From Hedera helix (Eukaryota > Streptophyta > Magnoliopsida > Apiales > Araliaceae): DNA of 64,000 nucleotides. The position numbers and the translations under genes are program-made. A model generated the notes under the pieces. That model saw nothing but the letters and a program-made list of their open reading frames with translations, was not told where the DNA came from and searched no databases. The DNA is taken from the NCBI GenBank assembly GCA_947179155.2, contig OX359264.1:46864202-46928201 (forward strand), given 5' to 3'. This document shows, in pieces, positions 1 to 11,586 of this stretch; the first letter of the stretch is position 1; each line of letters opens with the position of its first letter.

Positions 1-447
1 TTGAGGATGTTAGTTCAAATTTTTTTAAAGGTAGCCTCCGAATAATTAACACTTTGGAAACGAAATATTTAAACTTCAAATTTATGGTTCAAAGTTATCT
101 ATTTAATATTTAATTAAAAATAATAGCAATTATTTTTATTGTTAGAACAACAGTAAACTAATGTTGCATAAAGTATTAAGTGTTACTAGGATAATTATAA
201 AAATGTCAATAAATGTGTATTTATTATAATAATATTATTTTTATGTTGATAATATCAACAACCTTACTTTTATTAAGTACTATTATATCATCGCTCCTTA
301 TTTCTAACTAATGCATGCGTTATTACCGTCACTAAAAAAATATCCGATATATATGATTACTGTGAATGTAAAATAAATATTTACTAAACGCGACAAAGAT
401 GATCAATCCATATTACTAGGAATATGAGATTAAATTTTAAGATAATC
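1..447. other. AT-rich flank, no gene seen
   Basis: This stretch lies left of the first LTR. I see no splice-consistent coding sequence, RNA gene or clear repeat boundary in it. It is the 5' flank in which the target duplication of the first retroelement should lie. No matching copy can be found because the far LTR end is missing. Confidence 0.5.
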
Positions 448-2728
448 TGTAAGACCCCGAAATTATGAAATACAAAATTAATTTTTCTTTATATATATAT
501 TTTTGAAACAGTAAGTGGTTAAATTGGCAAAGTTAAAAGTTAAGGATGTTATGTGTAAATTTTATTATGTCGGATAATATTCGTTTGGTCGGGGAATATT
601 CGTTTTGTCGCGGAATATTCGGGTCGTACGACAGCGTCGAAATAACTAATTATTGGTGGACCCCACAACGGAATATTTGTCGGATATAAAAAATGACAGA
701 AGTAACATTTTTAAATAAAAATAGTCAACAGCGTTAACTGTTAAAATACCAGTAATAAAATAATAGTAGCATACGGTAGCACACGGTATTGCATAGTATC
801 TCATATTATTGATCTGATAACGTGGTCATTGTACAGTATTCATCAATAATTGTTGTTACACAATATTTTGTATTATTGATTCAATAATTGTCATTACACT
901 GTATTTTATATCATTGAGTCAATAATTGTTGCTGCACTCTTTTTAAAATTATTGAACCAAATAATTGTTACAGTAACAAATACACAGTAATTTATATTAT
1001 TAAATTAATAATAATCTGTAACGTGTTTATAATATTATTGTTGTAGCATTATCTTATTTTATATGTTGGACCCACAGGAAGAATAAATAAATTTTTCTTT
1101 AAATTTTTTTTTAATTAATTATTATTTTATATGAATAGTAACGTGAATAGTACGTAAACCCACTATGGGACCCACATGAAATATGTAAAATATGATTTTG
1201 GTTGTTGAGAGTTGGTGGAGGCTGCGTTGTGATTTTGGTTGCTGAGAGTTACTAAATTGTGGGAATAACCTTACTGCGCGAATTATTGTCTGTTGGTGAA
1301 TAACCCTTTGTAAATTTCTTATTTGTCTCTTGTGAAAATAATTTGTCTACACGAATTATCACATGACACTTTTATTCCATATTCGTTTGTAATATCATTT
1401 TCTTTCATATTCGTAAGTGATATTATTTTCCTTTATACTCATAAGGGATACCATCTTTTTCGTCTTCCATTATTCAAACTTACTATAGTAAGGGATATTA
1501 TTTCTTTTATACTCTTAACTTACTATGGTAAGTACTATTTGATAAAGTTTTCTAAAATGATTATATGTTTCTTAGTAGTTTGTGTTTCATCTAATATCAT
1601 TTCAATTGAACCTTCCTATTTTTCTAAACATTTATATTGAACTGTAACCGTTATTCTGAACTGTGGATCTTGAATATCATTTTTGAATTTCACTTCATAT
1701 CATGTTGACAATTTGGACATTATTTGAATCTGCACAAAGTAAACTTCCGATACTTATTGTTTATTCTATTTCTTCTGTTCATCATTTGTATCACTGTTAT
1801 TTGTACTAATCATCAAGAATCAAGCTGTTGTGAATATCTATAGCTGGGGGCACAAATGCGATATAATTATTGAACATATGATAGGTTAAAGGCGATACAT
1901 CTATTCAGTGTCTATTATGACACGTGGTGAAAGTTCTCTTTGGTCCGTAGTGCAAAGATGAACTGTTGTTTGGTATGATTATGACCAAAGACTGAATACT
2001 GGTATAATCATGACCGTTGGTGTTATATTGAATATCTTTAGCCCGTAGTGCAAAGATGAACTGTTGTTTGGTATGATTATGACCAAATGCTGAATACTGG
2101 TATAATCATGACCGTTGGTGTTATATTAAATATCTTTGGCTCGTAGTGCGAAGATGAACTGTTGATTTGCATTATTATGACCAGAAACTGTGAATTTGTA
2201 TTATCATGAATAATAGTATTTCAGATGATAAAAGTTGATGGTGTTTTTCCTAAAAAGAGAAGCGAGTGGACATTATAGTCTGCATTATTCTTCTAATAGA
2301 TTGCTCATTCCGCTGTTATTATTGATCTGAACGTTGTTCAAGAATTTAACTGCAGTTTTTGATATAAACCTTGTAGTTTGTTGTATTCTATCAAGAACTC
2401 AACTGTTGAAGGCTAATGATAATTTATTCGTCATTATCTTAGTCATGATATTTCTTACTGGGCTATTTGAACCCTTTCTTTTCGTTCCATTATTTTTCAA
2501 CAAGAGATGAGAACGTAGCTGGGTCTAGGGGGGATGGAGTGAGAGTCCAAGGGATAACTATCGTAGTCTTCACGTGTTGTAAAATAGTGTGACAATAATT
2601 GTGAAGACTTAGTTGTGCATTATTATACACTGTATTGTTAAACGTTGTACTGCCTTGTAATAATTTTGTTGTAATCTTTTGACAACTCAAGTTTGGGCTG
2701 TGTGGGCCTAGATTTGGGGGGTATCACA
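448..2728 (+). repeat. 5' LTR of the chromovirus (internally deleted)
   Basis: It starts TGTAAGACC and ends ...TATCACA just before the primer binding site. Compared with the 3' LTR it lacks a block of roughly 0.85 kb: sequence matching 8327 jumps to sequence matching about 9186, near 1225-1252 here. Apart from this gap the two LTRs look about 95% alike by eye. It contains a 98-bp tandem repeat with units starting at about 1945, 2043 and 2141, marked by the words CGTAGTGC and AAGATGAA. The deletion or rearrangement happened after, or during, the insertion of this copy. Confidence 0.9.
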
Positions 2729-2730
2729 GT

Positions 2731-2742
2731 TGGCATCAGAGC
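2731..2742 (+). other. Primer binding site (initiator tRNA-Met type)
   Basis: TGGCATCAGAGC begins two bases after the LTR end. The usual plant initiator-Met primer site is TGGTATCAGAGC, so one base differs. Its place directly after the LTR fixes the LTR boundary and the element's orientation. Confidence 0.88.
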
Positions 2743-2929
2743 TTAGGGATATGGTCTTTAATAGAGATCTGAGGTTAAAACTAGGAGGGGAGAGACGAAT
2801 AGAATACGTCACTAGTGTGTCCTACCTAAATTAGATTTTGTTATTTAACGAATCGATTTGAATGTAGGAACAAGAAATGATGAGTCAATTTGTTTAAAAC
2901 TAACAATTATTTTGTGATCGCAGTAAAAT

Positions 2930-4600
2930 ATGGCATCTGGAAATCAGGAAGTTAACAATGGAGTGCCTGAAGCCAATGTAGCTGAGAATCAAGAGGCCAC
3001 AAACAATCCTCCTGCCAACTCAGGAAATAATGTTCCTGATAACATGATGAACGATTGATTCTTTAGGAATTTCATGCAGTTCATACAGAATCAAGTAAGA
3101 GAAAATCCAGTCAATAATAACGATACAAATGCTGGTAATTCGAGGGCGGTCACTCTCAAGCAATTTAAAGAATTGGGACCACCTAAATTCCTCGGGAAGC
3201 CTGACCCACTCAAAGCGGAGGCGTGGCTGAAGCAGACGACAAAAATATTTGATGTATTACAATGCGCTGATGATCAGAAGGTGTCATTCGCTACTTGTAT
3301 GTTATGAGGTGAGGCAGACCATTGGTGGGAAGCGGTAAAACGTATCCACCCTTCAGCACTCAAGATGTCTTGGACAGAATTTGAAGAGATGTTTAATGAA
3401 AAGTACTTACCAAAAAGCATCCGCCATATGAAAGAGGTGAAATTCATTAAGCTGGAGCAGGGAAACATGACAGTCTCTCAGTATGAAGCTAAGTTTATCG
3501 AATTATCTCGTTTCGCGACCTATTTGGTGGATGACGAAGCACGAATAAGTCGGATGTTCCTACGAGGTTTGAGATTCAAAATTCATCAACAACTTAGCTC
3601 TCATAAATTTAGTTTGTATTCAGATGTTGTGGATATGGCTCAAAGGGTAGAGCAAACAGATGAAATATTGCAGCCAAGAGTCAATGATCAGCATAGAGAG
3701 ATGAATGACAACAACCACAGGAATGAGAACCATCGAGGAGGTAACCAGCACTTCGGTGGTAATCCCGCATCGAATAACAGAAGAGGAGATTCCAGTAGGA
3801 ACAATTTCAAAAGAAAGAGATTCCATAATAATTATGGAAGGGCACCGGAACCAGTACCAGCACCGACCCCAATTTCAAGGGGAGAAGATCGACTCCCAGT
3901 GAGATGCTATAGGTGTGGTCAGGAAGGTCACATCAGCCTAAACTGTATACAGCAGTCCAAAAAGTGCTACAGTTGTGGGAAAAAGGGTCATGTTGCGCAA
4001 TTTTGTCCTGTCACAAAATCAAGTCTAGCTGCAATGATGATACCAAAAGCTAGCGCGGATAAGGGAAAATTTGTAGTTCAAGGGAGAGCTTTTGTTTTGA
4101 CATCCCAAATGGCACGAAACTCGAACGAGGTGATAACTGGTAAGCTATTCATAAATTCTCGTGAAGTCTACGCCCTGCTAGATACTAGCTCTACCCATTC
4201 TTTTATATCACCTGCACGTGCTCAACGTTTAAACTTAACTCCTGAAAATTTGGACTTTGACTTATCAGTTGAAACCCCATTAGGAGAAATGACCATTACA
4301 TCTACTGTATATAAATCTTGCCTAGTTCAAATTAACAACCTCACATTACCAGTTGACCTTATTTCTTTGAAAATGCATGAATTTGATGTGATTTTAGGAA
4401 TTGATTGGTTGACTACCCATCATGCTAAAATTGATTATTTTCATAAGATTATTAGTTTTCATATTCCTAATCAAACTGTCATGCAAATTCAAGCAACTAA
4501 ACCATTGAAATCCATAACTGTTATTTCTAGCCATAAATCCATTCGTTTATTAAAAAACGGATGTCAAGCCTTCTTAGCTCATGTCATTGATTTGAACAAA
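2930..4600 (+). pseudogene. gag and aspartic protease of the chromovirus
   Basis: The reading frame starts at the ATG at 2930 (residues MASGNQ...). It is stopped by TGA at 3056 and again at 3305, then runs open to 4900 in the same frame. The capsid part (about 3150-3650) matches retrotransposon gag, with words such as ADHWWEAVKR and QYEAKFIELSRF. Two CCHC zinc knuckles of the C-x2-C-x4-H-x4-C kind lie at 3905-3946 and 3965-4006 and would bind RNA. The protease follows, with LLDTSSTHSFIS around 4176-4211 and a downstream GIDWL block. The expected catalytic triplet D-T-G reads D-T-S, so the protease is probably impaired even apart from the stops. Confidence 0.9.
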
Positions 4601-6019
4601 AACACGTCAAACTTGAATGATATTCCCATTGTTAATAAGTTTTCTGACATTTTTCCTGAGGAACTCCCTGGCTTACCCCCAAACCGTGATATTGATGACT
4701 GTATTGATCTTGAACTCGGTACTAAGTCCATTTCCAAAGCTCCATACCGAATGACTCCCATTGAACTTCAAGAGTTAAAAGTCCAATTACAGGAATGGTT
4801 AGATACCGGTTTCATTCATCCGAGTGCATCACCTTGGGGTGCTTCTGTTCTATTTGTGAAGAAGAAAGACGGGAGTATGAGATTGTGCATTGACTACTGA
4901 GAATTGAACCATGTCACCATAAAAAATAGGTACCCATTACCTCAGATTGATGACATGTTTGATCAATTACAAGGTTCTCAACATTTCTCTAATATTGATC
5001 TCCGTTCTGGATATCATTAGTTAAAGGTTAAAGCTGAGGACATTCCAAAGACTACTTTCAGAACTCGTTATGGGCATTATGAGTTCGTAGTCATGCCTTT
5101 TGGACTAACCAATGCTCCTGCAGCTTTCATGGACATGATGAACCGAATATTTAAAGAATATTTGGATCATTTTATGATTGTCTTTATTGATGACATCCTC
5201 ATATACTCAAAGAGTCGTGAGAATCATGAACAACACCTGAGATTGATACTCCAAAAGAAATGTGAGTTCTGGCTTGAGGAAGTTACGTTTCTTGGGCATG
5301 TAATTTCAAAACAGGGAATATCGGTTGACCCTGCGAAGATTGAAGCAATACTAAATTGGGAACAACCTAGGACAGTAACCGAAGTCTGAAGTTTTCTGAG
5401 CCTAGCTGGTTTTTATCGGAGATTCGTAGAAGGATTTTCTCGAATCGCCACTCTATTAACTTAGCTTACTTGGAAAAGCACAAAATTCATATGGAGTGAG
5501 GAATGTGAGAAAAGTTTTCAAGAACTCAAGAGGAGACTTGTTTCAGCTCCTGTTTTGACCATTCCATCAGGATCAGGAGAATTCGTCATATATAGCGATG
5601 CTTCAGGCAAAGGTCTAGGCTATGTCCTTATGCAAAATGGAAAGGTTATAGCCTATGCATCTCGACAACTCAAAAATTATGAGAAAAATTATCCTACTTA
5701 TGATTTAGAGTTGGCAGCAGTCGTTTTCACGTTGAAGATCTGGAGACACTACTTGTACGGAGAGAAAATGGATATCTATACGGATCATAAAAGTCTCAAG
5801 TATTTCTTCACCCAGAAAGAACTCAACATGCGACAACGACGTTGGCTTGAGCTGTTGAAGGATTACGACCACACAATCCAGTATCACCCAGGAAAAGCGA
5901 ACGTTATAGCTGACGCTTTGAGCAGAAGATCTTATGGGAGTACAAGTGCACTGCTGACAACACAAAAGCGTATTTTGTACGACTTGCAAAAGATGGAGAT
6001 AGTGCTAAAAAACCAATGA
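4600..6019 (+). pseudogene. Reverse transcriptase and RNase H of the chromovirus
   Basis: The frame continues directly from gag-protease. RT opens with the SASPWGASVLFVKKKDGSMR block. It is cut by TGA at 4898 in the DYRELN motif, by TAG at 5018 in GYHQLK, by TGA at 5387 in VRSFL, and by TAG near 5463. The catalytic FIDDILIYS box is intact near 5183-5209. About a dozen codons are missing after RLILQ, where KKCEFW follows too early. RNase H lies at about 5570-5930 with YSDASGKGLG, DLELAAVVF, TDHKSLKYF and ADALSRR. The frame ends at 6019. Confidence 0.9.
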
Positions 6020-7508
6020 CCCACTTGAAGATTGCGTACGTACGAGTAGAACCAGCTTTAATCGATAAAATTAAAGCTGCTTAAGCTACTGATCTGGAGC
6101 TGATGAATATGATGAAGAAACTCCAAGAAGGTGTTATTCCTGAGGCAAGAATTGACGAGAAATGAATACTTCGAGTTAACTCTCGACTCTGTGTTCCTAA
6201 CGATCCTGAATTAAAGCATAAAATCATGATGGAGGCACACAACACACCGTTTGCAATCCACCCAGGAGGTATCACGATGTATTGAGATCTTCGACATACA
6301 TTCTGGTGGAATACTATGAAAAGGGAGATTGCAGAGTTTATCTCAAGGTGCCTAATTTGTCAACGTGTCAAGACAGAGCATCAAGTACCTAAAGGTTCAT
6401 TGCAATCACTTGAGGTTCCTGAATGGAACTGGGAACACATCAATATGGACTTCATGATGGGTCTTCCCAAGGTTTCTCAAGGTTTAGATGCAATTTGGGA
6501 CATCGTAGATAGATTGACCAAATCAGCTCATTTCTTACGTATACGAGAAAACTTTTTACTTGAGCGTCTTGCCGGTATGTACATAAATGAGATTGTGAGA
6601 TTGCATGGCATGCCAGTTTCCATAGTTTCTGATCGAAATCTTAGATTCACTTCACGCTTTTGGATCAGTCTACAAAAAGCTATGGGCACTGAACTACGTT
6701 TTAGTTCTGCATACCATCCTCAAACGGATGGACAATCGGAAAGGACGATCCAGACCCTCGAAGATCTTTTGAGACTTTGCGTACTAGACTTCAAAGGAAG
6801 TTGGGATAAGTACTTGCCATTGGTTGAATTTTTCTATAACAACAGTTACCCAGCAAGTATAGGTATGGCTCCATTCGAGGCTTTGTATGGAAGAAAGTGT
6901 CGCTCTCCAGTATGTTGGAATGAGGTAGGAGAAGCAAAACTGTTGGGACTCGAGTTGGTACGCTTGACAACAGAAAAGATCCAAATGATCCGACAACGAA
7001 TACAAACCGCGCAAGAACGACAAAAGAATTATGTTGATCTTCATCGGAGAGATGAGAGCTTCAACATCGGAGATCATGTATTCTTACGTGTTTCTCCATG
7101 GAAAGGAGTTACGAGATTCGGAAAGAGAGGAAAACTCAATCCTCGATTTATTGGCCCGTAGCCTACAGACTAGCCCTATCACCAAGTATGTCTCGCATCC
7201 ATAACGTTTTTCACATATTTATGCTACGTAAATATGTGAAGGATCCAAACCACGTCATTGAGTTAGAACCGGAAGTTATAGCAGATGATTTAACGTACGA
7301 GGAGGTACCTGTTAAGATCTTAGATAAGAAGGAGCAGATCCTACGCTCAAAGGTTATACCTCAAGTCAAGGTTTTATGGAGGAACCAAGATACTGAGGAA
7401 ATGACCTGGGAGCTAGAATCTGAGATGAAATCTAAGTATCCTTACCTCTTCGAAATGTCAGGTACGTCAATTTCAGGGACAAAATTTCACAAGGAGGGGA
7501 GGTTGTAA
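6020..7508 (+). pseudogene. Integrase and chromodomain of the chromovirus
   Basis: This part is in a different frame from RT. A stop occurs at 6283 in the motif normally reading MYRDL. The zinc-binding H-H-C-C region spans about 6235-6365 and includes CLICQRVK. The catalytic core has MDFMMGLP, VSDRNLRF and SAYHPQTDGQSERT, so all three acidic residues of D,D-35-E are kept. At about 7158 the frame changes and some eight codons between NPRFIGP and VAYRLAL are lost. The C-terminal part ends with ILDKKEQILRSK, VLWRNQDTEEMTWELESEM and a KYPYLF finish, the pattern of a plant chromovirus chromodomain thought to guide insertion to histone-marked chromatin. Confidence 0.88.
7491..7503 (+). other. Polypurine tract
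   Basis: AAGGAGGGGAGG lies immediately before the TGTAAGACC start of the 3' LTR. This is the usual position of the plus-strand primer. It confirms the + orientation and the left edge of the 3' LTR. Confidence 0.85.
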
Positions 7509-10500
7509 GACCCCGAAATTATGAAATAAAAAATTAATTTTTCTTCATATATATTTTTCTGAAACAATAAGTGGTTAAATTGGCAAAGTTAAAAGTTAAG
7601 GATGTTATGTGCAAATTTTATTATGTCGGATAATATTCGTTTGGTCGGGGAATATTCGTTTTGTCGGGAAATATTCGGGTCGTACGACGGCGCCGAAATA
7701 ACTAATTATTGGTGGACCCCACAACAGAATATTTGTCGGATATAGAAAACGACAGAAGTAACTTTTTTAAATAAAAATAGTCAACGTTGTTCACTGTTAA
7801 AATACCGGTGATAAAATAATAGTAGCATACAATATTTTATGGTATTTTACTGTAGCACACGGTATTCTACAGTAGCACATGGTATTGCACAATATCTCAT
7901 ATTATTGATCTGATAACGTAGTCATTGCACAGTATTCATCAATAATTGTTGTTACACAGTATTTTGTATTATTGATTCAATAATTATCATTACACTGTAT
8001 TTTATATCACTGAGTCAATAATTGTTGCTGCACTGTTTTTAAAATTATTGAACCAAATAATTGTCGCAGTAGTAAATACACAATAATTTATATTATTAAA
8101 TTAATAATAATCTGTAACGTGTTTATTACATTATTGTTGAATTATTGTTGTAACATTATCTTATTTTATATGTTGGACTCACAGGAAGAATAAATAAATA
8201 AATTTTCTTTTAAAAAAAAATTAATTAACTATTATTTTATGTGAATAGTAACGTGAAAAGTACGTGAACCCACTGTGAGGCCCACATGAAATATGTAAAA
8301 TGTGATTTTGGTTGCTGAGAGTTGGTGGAGGCTGCGCAGCAGCCTCTGCTGAAAATTGCAGCTGACGTGCTCACCTACCACTGTGCATAGTAACTTATTT
8401 TCTTTTATAAATAACTTGCTCAGCCGAATAGAAAAATCACACCTAAAACATAAAAAATTTTTATAAGTATTTTATGAGTTTCTCTGAGAATAGTAAGGTT
8501 ATCTTGAGTGTTTGAAAGCCAAAAGGAGTGCAGGAATTTTCAAGTAAGTCTTTTATTAAAGAGTAGTAATTTCATAAATTCTTATTGTTTACGGTATTCA
8601 CAAATCTTCCTTTAGAAGACTCTTCTTTAAGAAGTTTCATTTTTAAAAGCTTTATTTGAAAGATTTATTTTGGAATATTATTTTAAAAACTATTTTAAAG
8701 TTGTTATATTATACTACAAAAATTATGTTAAATATATATAATTTTGATAGTTCATATTATACGAGTTATCATACACTTTTAAATTTATATGTGGTAATTA
8801 CTAATTATATTATAAATATATAGGTTGATCAACCTCATTTTTATCAATAACCAGTCACGTGTTAAGGTAAGGGGTATCATTATTTTTATCATCATAAATG
8901 GTATTATTTTCTTATTTGTAAGGAATATCATATTCTTTCATCTTCTATTATTTAAACTTACTACGGTAATGAATTATCATTCTTTGATTCTCAAAAATAA
9001 TATCATTTCTTTCTTACTCATAAGATGTGTAATTTATTTTCATATATTAAATTGTAGGAATAACCTTACAGCGCGGATTATCGCCTGTTGGTGAATAACC
9101 TTTCGTATTCATTCCTTATTAATCTCTGAGAATAACCTTATGACGCGGATTACCGCCTGTTTGGTGAATAACTCTTCGTATTCAAATTTTACTAAATTGT
9201 GGGAATAACCTTACTGCGCGGATTACCGTCTGTTGGTGAATAACCCTTTGTAAATTTCTTATTAGTCTCTTGTGGAAATAATTTGTCTACACGAATTATC
9301 ACATGACACTTTTATTCCATATTCGTTTGTAATATCATTTTTTTTCATATTCGTAAGTGATATTATTTTTCTTTATACTCATAAGGGATACCATCTTTTT
9401 CATCTTCTATTATTCAAACTTACTATAGTAAGGGATATTATTTCTTTTATACTCTTAACTTACTATGGTAAGTACTATTTGATAAAGTTTTTTGAAATGA
9501 TTATATGTTCCTTAATAGTTTATGCTTCATCTAATATCATTTCAATTGAACATTCCTATTTTTATAAACATTTCTATTGAACTGTAACCATTATTCTGAA
9601 CTGTGGATCTTGAATATCATTTTTGAATTTCACTTCATATCATGTTGACAATTTGGACATTATTTGAATCTGCACAAAGTAAACTTCCGATACTTATTGT
9701 TTATTCTATTTCTTCTGTTCATCATTTGTATCACTGTTATTTGTACTAATCATCAAAAATCAAGCTGTTTTGAATATCTGTGGCCGAAGACACAGATGCA
9801 ATATAATTATTGAACAGATGATAGGTTAAAGGCGATATAATATGTTAAAGGCGATACATCTGTTCGGTGTCTTTTATGACACGTGGTGAAAGTTCTCTTT
9901 GGCCCATAGTGCAAAGATGAACTGTTGTTTGGTATGATTATGACCAAAGACTTAATACTGGTATAATCATGACCGTTGGTGTTATATTGAATATCTTTGG
10001 CCCGTAGTGCAAAGATGAACTGTTGTTTGGTATGATTATGACCAAAGGCTGAATACTGGTATAATCATGTCCGTTGGTGTTATATTGAATATCTTTGGCC
10101 CGTAGTGCAAAGATGAATTGTTGATTTGCATTATTATGACCAGAAACTGTGAATTTGTATTATCATGACTAATAGTATTTCAGATGATAAAAGTTGATGA
10201 TGTTTTTCCTAACAAGAGAAGCGAGTGGACATTATAGTCTGCATTATTCTTCTAATAGATTGCTCATTCCACTGTTATTATTGATCTGAACGTTGTTCAA
10301 GAATTTAACTACAGTTTTTGATATAAACCTTGTAGTCTATTGTATTCTATCAAGAACTCAACTGTTGAAGGCTAATGATAATTTATTCGTCATTATCTTA
10401 GTCATGATATTTCTTACTGGGCTATTTGAGCTCACCCTTTCTTTTCGTTCCATTGTTTTTCAACAGGAGATGAGAACGTAGCTGGGTCTAGCCGAGGGAT

Positions 10501-10622
10501 GGAGTGAGAGTCCGAAGGATAGCTATTGTAGTCTTCACGTGTTGTAAAATAGTGTGGCAATAATTGTGAAGTCTTAGTTGTGTATTATTATACACTGTAT
10601 TGTTAAACGTTGTACTCCTTGT
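7504..10622 (+). repeat. 3' LTR of the chromovirus (longer, end truncated)
   Basis: It starts TGTAAGACC. It holds a block of roughly 0.85 kb (about 8328-9185) that is absent from the 5' LTR. This block has a TATA-like leader region around 8400 and three imperfect units near 9050-9245 marked by GAATAACCTTA and GTGAATAAC. The 98-bp repeat seen in the other LTR recurs near 9900-10130. Similarity to the 5' LTR stops at about 10616-10622. The last roughly 80 bases of the 5' LTR, including the terminal CA, have no counterpart, so the LTR end was removed or replaced. Confidence 0.88.
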
Positions 10623-10629
10623 ATGTACA

Positions 10630-10661
10630 TATTCGCATTTGTATTCACATAAATGCGAATA
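10630..10661. repeat. 11-bp perfect hairpin at the broken LTR end
   Basis: TATTCGCATTT (10630-10640) and its exact reverse complement (10651-10661) are separated by 10 bases. The hairpin begins a few bases after similarity between the two LTRs ends. Just downstream, two 40-odd-base units each contain GCTCTCCCCCATTACTC (about 10750-10820). Confidence 0.7.
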
Positions 10662-10856
10662 CTAATTTAAGTACCACACTTCACCATACCGGACCACAAC
10701 ATGCAAATTTGGTAGATATAGTATGCATGCGGTTACAAGTACGGATTTGTGCTCTCCCCCATTACTCGTTATTTTTTGAGTACATATTCTTGCTCTCCCC
10801 CATTACTCACTATTTTTTAAATACGTAAAAGTTAGTCACAAAAATTTGTTGTCAAT

Positions 10857-11586
10857 TGTTGGGGGAGAACCGAGGAGCTTGGGCATGCGTTGTGTGCGCA
10901 TAACACTAACACACATGTTTGAAACTCAACTTGACCCAAAAGGTTAAGCCATTAGGTCTTGGGTCCATTCATGTATATTAATACTTCACTCTTTTATTAT
11001 TTATTCAATGTGGGACTTTAACTCACTTGTGATATCATAACAATCTCCCACTCACAAGTGAGTTCATCACATCAAGAGCTCTCATTTACTTGAACACATT
11101 CTCTTTAATCATCGTAATACCAATTCTTGGCTAACCATTCTCGATTTTTTCATTGAGTGTCAAATTCCAGCAAGAAAAAAAAATTTCTTCTTCTTCAATC
11201 ACCGTGGACACCAATTTTCAAATACCCACTCTTGGAACCAATTTTCAGTTAAACCCATCGAGAATTCAACATCACACATCGAGAACCTTTGGGGAGGAGA
11301 CGACAACCTTTCATCGAGAATTCACCACCATATATCGCATGTCTTTTGAAGAGGCTCATCATCCCTGGATCAATATTCCATAGCTTTGATACCAGTTATT
11401 GGGGAGAACTGGGGAGCCCACGCGTCGCGTGCATTTACACAAGGCACTAACACACATGTTTAGAACCCAATTACTTGATCCAAAAACTTAAGTCTTTAGG
11501 TCTTGGGTCTATTAATGTATATTAATCTTTCACTTTTTCATTATTTATCCGATGTGAGATTCTTACTCATTTGTGATATCCTAACA
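10857..11586 (-). mobile_element. TRIM-type miniature LTR retroelement
   Basis: Two related terminal direct repeats of about 190 bp lie at 10857-11042 and 11397-11586. On the - strand they start TGTTAKGATATCAC and end CCCAACA or CCCAATA. Next to the right-hand copy, the - strand reads TGGTATCAAAGC (about 11383-11394), close to the initiator-Met primer site. Next to the left-hand copy the - strand reads GAGTGGGAGAT, a purine tract. The internal part is only about 350 bp and has no coding potential I recognise; an open frame at 11153-11383 shows no known motif. All of this fits a terminal-repeat retrotransposon in miniature lying on the - strand. No convincing target duplication was found. Confidence 0.75.

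Larger units (their letters stand above)
448..10622 (+). mobile_element. Ty3/gypsy chromovirus (Tekay/Del-like), decayed
   Basis: This is a full-structure LTR retrotransposon in + orientation. Two long direct repeats both begin TGTAAGACCCCG (448 and 7504). The first ends in CA at 2728 and is followed by a primer binding site like the initiator-Met tRNA site. Gag, protease, reverse transcriptase, RNase H and integrase follow in Ty3 order, then a chromodomain-like tail. A purine tract sits directly against the second LTR. The C-terminal tail with VLWRN and WELESEM motifs is typical of the Tekay/Del chromoviruses. The coding region has several in-frame stops, two frame changes and small deletions, so the element is dead unless helped in trans. 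The second LTR stops short, so no target duplication can be seen. The lineage name is from memory of motifs. Confidence 0.93.

Noticed and set aside
1323..1640. 105-codon frame in the first LTR, also at 9272-9580
   Set aside because: It lies within LTR sequence, is hydrophobic and low-complexity, and has no known function. Presence in both LTRs only reflects LTR identity.
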